In this document: one piece after another, positions 36,166 through 43,547 of the stretch | Layout of the letters: every line of letters starts with the position of its first letter | Position numbering within the stretch: the first letter of the stretch is position 1 | Source of the DNA: Marichromatium bheemlicum | GTDB lineage: Bacteria > Pseudomonadota > Gammaproteobacteria > Chromatiales > Chromatiaceae | Direction of reading: 5' to 3' | Assembly: GCF_012276755.1 (NCBI RefSeq) | Contig: NZ_JAAXKX010000022.1 | Location: forward strand, 1 to 58,308 | Length of the DNA stretch: 58,308 bases | Position numbers and translations under genes: made by a program | The notes under the pieces: model-generated | Told to the model about the DNA's origin: nothing | The model's database searches: none | Seen by the model: only the letters and a program-made list of their open reading frames with translations

Positions 36166-38175
36166 ATGACGACGGAACGGGCGGAGATCCTCTGGCAACC
36201 GGATGCGCGTGCGCTCAACGACAGCGCCATGGCGCGTTATCTGGCCTGGCTCGCGGATCACGACTATGGCTGGTTCGTCGGCTATCGGGCACTGCACCAG
36301 TGGTCGATCACCCAGCCCGAGGCATTCTGGGAGAGCCTGTGGCGTTTCACCGGGGTGATCGCCTCGCGCAGCTACACCCGGGTGCTGGCCGACCCCGGGC
36401 TGCCGGCGCGCGGCTGGTTCGAGGGCGCGCGGCTCAATTTCGCCGAGAACCTGCTGCGTCACGCCCTGCGCTCCCCCGATACCCAGGAGTGCGTGACCGA
36501 GGTCAGCGAATCGCGCGCGACCGTGCGGCTCGGGCGCGGCGCGCTGCTCGCCCAGGTCGGCGCCCTGCAGGGCTGGCTGCGCGCCCAGGGCGTCGGCGTC
36601 GGCGACCGGGTCGCCGGGGTGGTCGCCAATACTCACGAGGCGCTAGTGGCGATGCTCGCCACCACCGGGCTGGGGGCGATCTGGAGTTCGGCCTCGCCGG
36701 ACTTCGGCACCGCCGCCATCCTCGATCGCTTCGGCCAAATCCGCCCCAAGGTGCTGCTGACGGTCACCGGCTACCGCTATCAGGGCCGCGACCACGACCG
36801 CGGCGCGCAGAACCGCGCCCTTGCCGCCGCGCTGCCGGGGCTGGAGCGGGCGCTCTCGATCGCCCTGCTGCCCGGGAGCGCACACCCCGACGACCCGGTC
36901 TTCGTCCCCTGGGAACAGGCCCTGACCGCGCACGCCGACAACGTCCCCGAGTTCGTCCAGCTGCCGCCCGACCACCCGGTCTACATCCTCTACTCCTCGG
37001 GCACCACCGGGGTACCCAAGTGCATCGTCCACGGCGCCGCGGGAATGCTGCTCAACCACAGCAAGGAGCTGCTGCTGCACGCCGACCTCGGCCCCGGCGA
37101 CAGCCTCTGCTACTTCACCACCACCGGCTGGATGATGTGGAACTGGATGGCCTCGGCGCTGCTCACCGGGGCGCGGCTGGTGCTCTACGACGGCTCGCCG
37201 GCGCAGCCCTCGCTCGAGCGGCTGTGGGCACTGCTGGCGCAGGAGCGGGTGAGCCACTTCGGCACCAGCGCCAAATACCTCGGCAACTGTCGCAAACAGG
37301 GGCTGACCCCAGGCACCGATCACGACCTCACAGCGCTGCGCGTGCTCTTCTCCACCGGCTCGCCACTGCTCGCCGAGGACTACGACTGGGTCTACGAAGC
37401 GGTCGGACGCGAGCTGATGCTCAGCTCGATCTCCGGCGGCACCGACATCTGCGGCTGCTTCGTCGGCGGCAGCCCGCTGGTGGCGGTACGCCGCGGCGAG
37501 ATCCCCTGCCGACTGCTCGGCGTCGACGTGCGCGCCTTCGACCCCGAGGGGCGCGACACCAAGGGCGCACACGGCGAGCTGGTCTGTCTCAGCCCGCTGC
37601 CGTGCATGCCGGTGGGGTTCTGGGACGACGCCGACGGCAGCCGCTATCGCGATGCCTATTTCAGCCGCTTCCCCGGGGTCTGGGCGCACGGTGATTTCGT
37701 TGAGTTCACCGCACACGGCGGCGCCATCATCCACGGCCGCGCCGACGCCACCCTCAACCCCGGCGGGGTGCGCATCGGCACCGCCGAGCTCTATCGCCAG
37801 GTCGAGACCCTGCCCGAGATCGCCGACAGCCTGGTGGTCGGCGCACCACTACCCGATGGCGACGTCGAGGTGCTGCTGCTGGTGGTGATGGCCGAGGGCC
37901 ACGCGCTCGATGCCGCGATGATCCAGACCATCCGCCAGCGCATCCGCGCCAACGCCAGCCCGCGTCACGTCCCGGCGCGCATCCTCGCCGTCTCCCAGGT
38001 GCCCTACACCCGCAGCGGCAAGAAGGTGGAGCTGGCGGTCGCGCGCATGCTCCGGGGAGAGACGGGCGGCGACAACGCCCACGCCCTGGCCAACCCCGAG
38101 GCGCTCACCGAGATCGCCGCAGCGATCGCCGAGCCGGCGCCGCGTCGCTCCAGCGCCCCGACCGCCGCAGTCTGA
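36166..38175 (+). CDS. aacS: acetoacetyl-CoA synthetase
   Basis: A 669-residue ANL-family ligase. Its opening (EILWQPDARALNDSAMARYL), the intact P-loop (LYSSGTTGVPKCIVHG), the segment CYFTTTGWMMWNWMASALL and the catalytic Lys in YTRSGKKVELAV fit acetoacetyl-CoA synthetases. It converts acetoacetate, the product of LiuE, to acetoacetyl-CoA so both carbon units of leucine reach acetyl-CoA. The ATG has a GGGAGG about 10 bases upstream. A perfect hairpin follows. Confidence 0.93.
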   Translation: MTTERAEILWQPDARALNDSAMARYLAWLADHDYGWFVGYRALHQWSITQPEAFWESLWRFTGVIASRSYTRVLADPGLPARGWFEGARLNFAENLLRHALRSPDTQECVTEVSESRATVRLGRGALLAQVGALQGWLRAQGVGVGDRVAGVVANTHEALVAMLATTGLGAIWSSASPDFGTAAILDRFGQIRPKVLLTVTGYRYQGRDHDRGAQNRALAAALPGLERALSIALLPGSAHPDDPVFVPWEQALTAHADNVPEFVQLPPDHPVYILYSSGTTGVPKCIVHGAAGMLLNHSKELLLHADLGPGDSLCYFTTTGWMMWNWMASALLTGARLVLYDGSPAQPSLERLWALLAQERVSHFGTSAKYLGNCRKQGLTPGTDHDLTALRVLFSTGSPLLAEDYDWVYEAVGRELMLSSISGGTDICGCFVGGSPLVAVRRGEIPCRLLGVDVRAFDPEGRDTKGAHGELVCLSPLPCMPVGFWDDADGSRYRDAYFSRFPGVWAHGDFVEFTAHGGAIIHGRADATLNPGGVRIGTAELYRQVETLPEIADSLVVGAPLPDGDVEVLLLVVMAEGHALDAAMIQTIRQRIRANASPRHVPARILAVSQVPYTRSGKKVELAVARMLRGETGGDNAHALANPEALTEIAAAIAEPAPRRSSAPTAAV

Positions 38176-38194
38176 CCCCCAACGGCACGACACA

Positions 38195-38223
38195 CCATCG
38201 CCGAGCCCCCCACTCGGCGATGG
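38195..38223 (+). terminator. perfect 11-bp hairpin after aacS
   Basis: CCATCGCCGAG, a 7-base C-rich loop, then the exact complement, 20 bases after the aacS stop. No T-run follows; it is the likely 3' end of the aacS transcript. Confidence 0.55.
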
Positions 38224-38316
38224 TCGATCGCCCGCGCGTACCATCCCCCCCCTGACAGGGAGAGGTTCCTACGCCCGGCACAGCGCACCTCCCTCACGAG
38301 ACGCCCAAAATACACT

Positions 38317-38345
38317 TTGACATATATACCGAATGCCATATATTT
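38317..38345 (+). promoter_or_regulatory. arsR promoter with AT-rich operator
   Basis: TTGACA (38317-38322) and TATATT (38339-38344) are 16 bases apart, a strong sigma-70 pair in otherwise GC-rich DNA. ATATA blocks on both sides of CCGAATGCC make a dyad over the spacer, the expected place for ArsR to block RNA polymerase. The -10 ends 7 bases before the arsR ATG, so the message may be almost leaderless. Confidence 0.65.
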
Positions 38346-38351
38346 ATAGGC

Positions 38352-38705
38352 ATGAACCTCAAGCCGACGGATCTCTTCGCTGCCCTGTCCAACGACACCC
38401 GATTGCGTTGCGTGGTGCTGTTGCTCGAACAGGGCGAGCTGTGTGTCTGTGAGCTGACCCACGCCACCGGGTCAGCGCAACCGCACGTCTCGCGCCATCT
38501 CGCCCAACTGCGCGAGCTGGGGCTGGTCGCCGACCGGCGCGCCGGGCTCTGGGTCTACTACCGCGTCCACCCGGCGCTCCCCGACTGGGCGCGCCGAGTC
38601 CTCAACGAGACCCTCGCCGGGGTGCGCGGACAGGCCCCCTTCAGCACTGACGCCGCCAACCTGGCGAGCATGCCGGGGCGCCCCTCGGCGCCGCGCTGCG
38701 CCTGA
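38352..38705 (+). CDS. arsR: ArsR family arsenic-responsive repressor
   Basis: A protein of 117 residues with a winged helix (TGSAQPHVSRHLAQLRELGL recognition region) and the metalloid site ELCVCEL, the Cys pair that binds arsenite in classical ArsR proteins. It should leave DNA when arsenite binds and so derepress itself and the following genes. The C-terminus ends APRCA, adding a possible third Cys ligand. It is followed by arsC after a 196-base gap with its own AT-rich palindrome. Confidence 0.92.
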   Translation: MNLKPTDLFAALSNDTRLRCVVLLLEQGELCVCELTHATGSAQPHVSRHLAQLRELGLVADRRAGLWVYYRVHPALPDWARRVLNETLAGVRGQAPFSTDAANLASMPGRPSAPRCA

Positions 38706-38792
38706 CTGGCACCGACAGGTATCGAGTCGCCACCGATAACCACCTCAGTTATCGCAGTCGGGGAAAGGCAAGGTTCGCGCCGCAATATACAC

Positions 38793-38821
38793 AAAACCAA
38801 ATATATGGTTTTACATATATT
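38793..38821 (+). promoter_or_regulatory. second ars operator/promoter before arsC
   Basis: AAAACCA-AATATA-TGGTTTT (38793-38812) is a 7-bp perfect inverted repeat, followed at once by TATATT (38816-38821), a likely -10. This gives arsC-acr3 their own ArsR-controlled promoter, separate from that of arsR. Confidence 0.6.
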
Positions 38822-38901
38822 AAGAAACCGTGATCGCACGCCTCAACCGCCATGACACCCGCCCGACACCGGGCACCAAGGATCAGATCGAGGATCCCTG
38901 C

Positions 38902-39339
38902 ATGAACGCCACCGCCAAGACCGTGCTCGTGCTCTGTACCGGCAACGCCTGCCGCTCGCAGATGGCCGAGGTGCTGCTCAACCACGATCTCGCCGATCGA
39001 GTGCGCGCCCTCTCCGCCGGCACCCGGCCACAGCCCCGGGTCGCCGAGGGGGCCATCGCCGCGCTTGCCGAGGCCGGGCTGCCGACCGCGGGGCTCCATC
39101 CCAAGGCGGTCGACACCCTGCTCGACCAGCCCTTCGATCTGGTGGTCAGCGTCTGCGACAACGCCCGCGAGCAGTGCCCGATGTTCCCGCGCCCGCTCCC
39201 CCGGCTCCACCTCCCCTTCCACGACCCCCACGGCGAGCCGCTGGACGCCTTCATCGCGGTCCGCGACCAGATCCGCGTGCGCCTGGTGCCGGCGGTGGCC
39301 GAGGCGCTGGGGCTCACCATCACGCCACCATCGGAGTAA
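38902..39339 (+). CDS. arsC: arsenate reductase, LMW-phosphatase (thioredoxin-coupled) type
   Basis: A protein of 145 residues with the low-molecular-weight phosphatase P-loop CTGNACRS near the N-terminus and the redox pair in VCDNAREQCP, which together give the three-Cys relay of thioredoxin-dependent ArsC. It reduces arsenate to arsenite for export by Acr3. Start MNATAK is supported by GAGGA 8 bases upstream; the frame is open further upstream without an RBS. The acr3 gene begins 4 bases after the stop. Confidence 0.92.
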   Translation: MNATAKTVLVLCTGNACRSQMAEVLLNHDLADRVRALSAGTRPQPRVAEGAIAALAEAGLPTAGLHPKAVDTLLDQPFDLVVSVCDNAREQCPMFPRPLPRLHLPFHDPHGEPLDAFIAVRDQIRVRLVPAVAEALGLTITPPSE

Positions 39340-39342
39340 GTC

Positions 39343-40425
39343 ATGTCGGTACCGTGCGAGGTCTCCACCAAACAGGCGAGCGGCGCACCGATGAGCCTCT
39401 TCGAGCGCGGTCTGACCCTCTGGGTCGGGCTCTGCATCCTCATCGGCATCGGGCTCGGACAATGGGCGCCGGCGCCCTTTCAGCTCCTCGGCAAGCTGGA
39501 GGTCGCCCAGGTCAACATCCCGGTGGGACTGCTGATTTGGGTGATGATCATCCCGATGTTGATGAAGATCGACTTCGGCGCCCTCCATCAGGTGCGCACG
39601 CACTGGCGCGGCATCGGCGTCACCCTGTTCGTCAACTGGGCGGTCAAGCCCTTCTCCATGGCGTTGCTCGCCTGGCTGTTCATCCGTGGGCTGTTCGCGC
39701 CCTGGCTGCCGGCCGAGCAGCTCGACGCCTATGTCGCCGGGCTCATCCTGCTCGCCGCTGCGCCCTGCACCGCGATGGTCTTCGTGTGGAGCCGGCTGAC
39801 CGGGGGCGATCCCTATTTCACCCTCTCGCAGGTGGCGCTCAACGACGCCATCATGGTGTTCGCCTTCGCCCCCATCGTCGGGCTGCTGCTAGGGCTGTCG
39901 TCGATCGTGGTGCCCTGGGAGACGCTGCTGACCTCGGTGGCGCTCTATATCGTGGTGCCGGTGATCATCGCCCAGTGGTGGCGGCGCCGACTGCTGCGCC
40001 ACGGCAGCGCGCGCTTCGAGGCCACCCTCGAGACCCTCGGCCACGCCTCGATCCTCGCGCTGCTCGCCACCCTGGTGCTGCTGTTCGCCTTCCAGGGACA
40101 GGCGATCATCGACGCACCGCTGATCATCCTGCTGCTGGCGGTGCCGATCCTCATCCAGGTCTTTTTCAACTCGGCGCTGGCCTACTGGCTCAATCGCACC
40201 GTCGGCGAGCGTCACAGCGTCGCCTGCCCCTCGGCGCTGATCGGTGCCTCCAACTTCTTCGAGCTGGCCGTCGCCGCGGCCATCGCGCTGTTCGGCTTCG
40301 AGTCCGGCGCCGCACTCGCGACCGTGGTCGGGGTGCTGATCGAGGTGCCGGTGATGCTGCTGGTGGTGCGGGTGGTCAACCGCACCCGGGCCTGGTACGA
40401 GCGCGGGCCACGGGTACGGTCGTGA
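39343..40425 (+). CDS. acr3: arsenite efflux permease Acr3
   Basis: A 360-residue membrane protein with ten hydrophobic segments, a member of the bile/arsenite/riboflavin transporter group. The Acr3 hallmark Cys is in LILLAAAPCTAMVFVWSRL, and the segment ALIGASNFFELAVAAAIALF is also typical. It exports arsenite made by ArsC. An ATG 48 bases downstream (MSLFERG) is an alternative start that fits the usual family start better, but the first ATG follows arsC closely. Confidence 0.94.
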   Translation: MSVPCEVSTKQASGAPMSLFERGLTLWVGLCILIGIGLGQWAPAPFQLLGKLEVAQVNIPVGLLIWVMIIPMLMKIDFGALHQVRTHWRGIGVTLFVNWAVKPFSMALLAWLFIRGLFAPWLPAEQLDAYVAGLILLAAAPCTAMVFVWSRLTGGDPYFTLSQVALNDAIMVFAFAPIVGLLLGLSSIVVPWETLLTSVALYIVVPVIIAQWWRRRLLRHGSARFEATLETLGHASILALLATLVLLFAFQGQAIIDAPLIILLLAVPILIQVFFNSALAYWLNRTVGERHSVACPSALIGASNFFELAVAAAIALFGFESGAALATVVGVLIEVPVMLLVVRVVNRTRAWYERGPRVRS

Positions 40426-40474
40426 AGCCAGCCGCCAGCCGCCAGCCGCCAGCCGCCAGCCGCCAGCCGCCAGC
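40426..40474. repeat. seven tandem copies of a 7-bp CGCCAGC unit
   Basis: Beginning at the base after the acr3 stop codon, CGCCAGC is repeated seven times with no error except the first base (A). It belongs to the same CCAGC sequence family as the elements at 7190, 25890 and 26441. Its perfect state suggests recent slippage expansion. Confidence 0.85.
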
Positions 40475-40565
40475 TTATAGCCTGCAGTGGCGGGGCTGGC
40501 CGCATGACCGACGACGACGGACAAGACGCTCCTGGTGGTTCCTTTCTTCACATTCAGAGACAGAC

Positions 40566-40625
40566 ATGAACATTTCTCTCCGTATCCATCCCCACCGCTC
40601 ACCGCGAGCAGGCTCCCATGTTTGA
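40566..40625 (+). CDS. possible 19-residue leader peptide before arsP
   Basis: ATG to TGA encodes MNISLRIHPHRSPRAGSHV and its stop codon lies 3 bases inside arsP, so its translation would couple to arsP in another frame. The Shine-Dalgarno sequence is poor (GAGACAG). It is reported only because of the overlap geometry; it may be chance. Confidence 0.2.
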   Translation: MNISLRIHPHRSPRAGSHV

Positions 40626-41571
40626 GCAACTCGGTGATCTCATCGCCTTCGGCCTGCTCGGGCTGGAGCCGGCCTCGCGCAGCGGCGCGGCGGTGCAGTT
40701 CTTCGTCATGGACGTGGCCAAGATCTTCGTCCTGCTGGTGTTGGTGATCTATGTCATGGGGCTGTTGCGCGCCATGCTCTCACCGGAGCGGGTACGCGCC
40801 TTCGTGCGTGGCCGACCGGACTGGCAGGCGCGCGGCATGGCCGTCACCCTGGGCGCGGTGACGCCCTTCTGCTCGTGCTCGTCGGTGCCGCTGTTCATCG
40901 GCTTCGTCGAGGCCGGTATCCCGCTCGGGGTGACCTTCTCCTTTCTCATCGCCAGCCCGATGATCAATGAGGTCGCCGCCGTCATCTTGGTCGGTGTCCT
41001 GGGCTGGAAGCTCGCGGCGCTCTATGTGCTCGCCGGGCTGCTCGTAGCCTGGTTCGGCGGTCTCGCCATGCAGGCCTTCCGGCCCGAACGCTGGGTCGAG
41101 GACTATGTGTGGAAGATCCGCATGGGAGAGACGGCCATGGCCGAGCCCGACACCAGCCTGCGTGGGCGCCACCGCTACGCGCTCGGCGAGGTACGCGAGA
41201 TCGTCGGGCGGATCTGGCGCTGGGTGCTGCTCGGCATCGGCGTCGGCGCCCTCTTCCACGGCTTCGTCCCCGCCGGCTGGGTGACCGAGCACCTGGGCGG
41301 GGACGACTGGTTCAGCGTGCCGGCGGCGGTGCTGCTGGGCATCCCGCTCTATGCCAACGCCACCGGCGTCATCCCGGTGGCCGAGGCGATGCTGACCAAG
41401 GGCGTGGCGATCGGCACCACCCTGGCGCTGATGATGAGTGTTGCGGCGCTCTCGCTGCCGGAGCTGCTGATCCTGCGCAAGGTCATCCGCTGGCCGGCCC
41501 TGGCGCTGTTCGCCGCAGTGCTGGCCGTCGCCTTCACCCTGGTCGGGTGGGGCTTCAATCTGATTGCATGA
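40618..41571 (+). CDS. ArsP-type membrane permease
   Basis: A 317-residue permease of the ArsP/DUF318 family with about eight membrane segments. The hallmark TPFCSCSSVPLFIGFVEAGI with its CxC motif is present, as is the SPMINEVAA segment and in the second half GIPLYANATGVIPVAEAML. ArsP proteins of known function export trivalent organoarsenicals; relatives may export other thiol-reactive metals. Its place after acr3 supports a metalloid role. The following redox protein overlaps in the usual arrangement. Confidence 0.85.
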   Translation: MFEQLGDLIAFGLLGLEPASRSGAAVQFFVMDVAKIFVLLVLVIYVMGLLRAMLSPERVRAFVRGRPDWQARGMAVTLGAVTPFCSCSSVPLFIGFVEAGIPLGVTFSFLIASPMINEVAAVILVGVLGWKLAALYVLAGLLVAWFGGLAMQAFRPERWVEDYVWKIRMGETAMAEPDTSLRGRHRYALGEVREIVGRIWRWVLLGIGVGALFHGFVPAGWVTEHLGGDDWFSVPAAVLLGIPLYANATGVIPVAEAMLTKGVAIGTTLALMMSVAALSLPELLILRKVIRWPALALFAAVLAVAFTLVGWGFNLIA

Positions 41572-41581
41572 GGAGATACAC

Positions 41582-41818
41582 ATGAAGACGTTCAAGGTAC
41601 TGGGCGGCGGCTGCCGCAACTGCGAGGTCACGGCCGAGGCGATCGCGCACGCCGCCGCCGAAGCGGGCGTCGAGATCGCGCTGGAGAAGGTCACCGACAT
41701 GGCCGAGATCCTCGGCTACGGCGTCATGTCGACGCCTGCCGTGGTCCTCGACGGCACAGTGGTTCACGCTGGCGGGGTACCGGCGAGCGAGCAGATACGC
41801 GACTGGGTCTCGGGCTGA
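41582..41818 (+). CDS. small redox-active disulfide protein (thioredoxin fold)
   Basis: A 78-residue minimal thioredoxin-like protein with the active site GGGCRNCEVT and the cis-Pro segment MSTPAVVLDG. This is the redox-active disulfide protein 2 family, commonly encoded next to ArsP-type permeases, and probably keeps the permease cysteines or the metalloid reduced. Start MKTFKV is supported by GAGGAG 7 bases upstream; the longer frame begins inside arsP. Confidence 0.88.
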   Translation: MKTFKVLGGGCRNCEVTAEAIAHAAAEAGVEIALEKVTDMAEILGYGVMSTPAVVLDGTVVHAGGVPASEQIRDWVSG

Positions 41819-41854
41819 CAAGGAGCGGCGCGGCCCAACACCGCGCCGACTGAT

Positions 41855-43534
41855 TCAGCCGACCACGGGCTCGGGATCGCTGGCCAGCAGCACCCGGTCC
41901 TTACCCGCCGATTTGGCCCGGTACATGGTCGCGTCGGCGCATTTGAACAGCTCGGGGAGGTGACGCGCATCATAGGGATAGAGCGCGGCGCCGATACTCG
42001 CCGAGACCCGCTGACCATCCCATTCGCCGGCGCCGATCGCGCGACGGACGTCCTCGAGGATCGCACGAACGGCCTCAGGACCCGGTAACTCGGTCAGCAG
42101 CAAGCCGAATTCATCACCACCGATGCGCCCGGCAAGATCGTCGGAGCGGCTGCGCAAGCGTGCGCTCAGCACCCCGGCGACGAAGCGCAGCACCTCGTCA
42201 CCGACCAGGTGCCCCTGGGCATCGTTGATCGCCTTGAAGCCATCGAGATCGATCACGCAGAGCGCAAAGCAGCGGCGATGGCGCGCGGCACGCTCGATCT
42301 CCAGCGCGGCGCGCTCCTCGAAGGCGATGCGATTGGCCCCACCGGTCAAGGCATCGGTACGCGCCAACCGCTCGAGCTGATAGAGCTGCGTGCGGCGATT
42401 GACATAGAGCGAGATCATCGACTGTACCGCCGCCGCGAGCACCCCCAGTAGCAACAGGCCGAAGAGCCCGATGACTACCGTCGGTGTCAGTGCCGCGCGT
42501 TCGTAATGCGTACGCGCAACGAAGGCCAACATCGTCCACTGCAACGGCGAGACCGCCTCGGACACGCCCCCCGCGCGCCCCTTACAACCGCTCGAACGCA
42601 CCGGATAATCGACACGCAACGGCTCGACCCGCTGAAAGGCGAAGAAGCCGGCCGCAGTGCGCACCGTGCCGGCCTCGGCCCGTTGCATCGCTTGCCACAC
42701 CTGGGGAAAGCGCCATTGCATACGCTGCTGCGCCCGTCCTTCGAGCATGAACCCCCAACGCATCTCAGCCACCGGCGCAAGCAACCAGTACCCATCGCAA
42801 TTGACCAGCATCGGGCGCGACGGATCGCCGCGCCCGACATCCTCGAGCCGCTGCAACAACCGCCCAGCGAGATAATGGATGACGACCAGCCCACGATGGT
42901 GACCGGCGGCATCGACCACCGGGGTCGCCAACCGCAGGATCGGCACGAAGGGGCGCGCAACCTCACCATCGGTGACATCGAGACCCAGGGCGGAGATATA
43001 GATCTCCTCGGCCTCCAGGGCGAGGGCCGCGGCAATGTCATCATCACCCGAGGGGCTGCGCACGGCATCGTGCACGAGGCTCCGCGTCCGCCCATCGCCG
43101 CCCTGCTCGACCCGCACCCGCTCGCGCCCCTGGGCATCGAGCAGCCGGATCTGTTGATACAGACCGGAGTAGCGCAACCGTGCGGCGTACTCGCGCGCCA
43201 TCCGATCGAGCGAGGCCCGATCACCGTGCGCCAGATAACGCGACAACTCGTTCTGACGCGCCAGCGTCAACACATCAGCGACCACATAGTCGAGCTTGTT
43301 CTCGAGCAGCCGCTCCTGCTCCTCGACACGATTGACCGCCGCGGCATCGAGGTCGCGATACAGGCCCTCGACCTGCCACGTCCGCACCAGCACCAACACC
43401 AGCACCAACACCCCGGCCAGCAGCGGATAGATCAGCAGAAACAGCCCACGCGCCGACAACGACCTCAACCACCCCTCGCGATCGGTCTCGGCGGCACGCT
43501 CGGTTGCAGCCTGGCGCCGTGTCGAGGTCTGCAT
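41855..43534 (-). CDS. membrane diguanylate cyclase with periplasmic sensor (copy 1)
   Basis: A 559-residue c-di-GMP synthase. Two membrane helices (near residues 32-50 and 370-395) flank a periplasmic Cache-like sensor (containing RLLDAQGRERVRVEQGG and GHHRGLVVIHYLAG). The cytoplasmic GGDEF domain has an intact GGDEF and an inhibitory I-site Arg (RSDD, five residues before GGDEF), so product inhibition is expected. Start MQTSTRR has GAGGAGGA close upstream. It begins 13 bases after the stop of its paralogue, with which it shares architecture and many segments. Confidence 0.92.
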   Translation of the reverse strand: MQTSTRRQAATERAAETDREGWLRSLSARGLFLLIYPLLAGVLVLVLVLVRTWQVEGLYRDLDAAAVNRVEEQERLLENKLDYVVADVLTLARQNELSRYLAHGDRASLDRMAREYAARLRYSGLYQQIRLLDAQGRERVRVEQGGDGRTRSLVHDAVRSPSGDDDIAAALALEAEEIYISALGLDVTDGEVARPFVPILRLATPVVDAAGHHRGLVVIHYLAGRLLQRLEDVGRGDPSRPMLVNCDGYWLLAPVAEMRWGFMLEGRAQQRMQWRFPQVWQAMQRAEAGTVRTAAGFFAFQRVEPLRVDYPVRSSGCKGRAGGVSEAVSPLQWTMLAFVARTHYERAALTPTVVIGLFGLLLLGVLAAAVQSMISLYVNRRTQLYQLERLARTDALTGGANRIAFEERAALEIERAARHRRCFALCVIDLDGFKAINDAQGHLVGDEVLRFVAGVLSARLRSRSDDLAGRIGGDEFGLLLTELPGPEAVRAILEDVRRAIGAGEWDGQRVSASIGAALYPYDARHLPELFKCADATMYRAKSAGKDRVLLASDPEPVVG

Positions 43535-43547
43535 CCAGACTTCCTCC

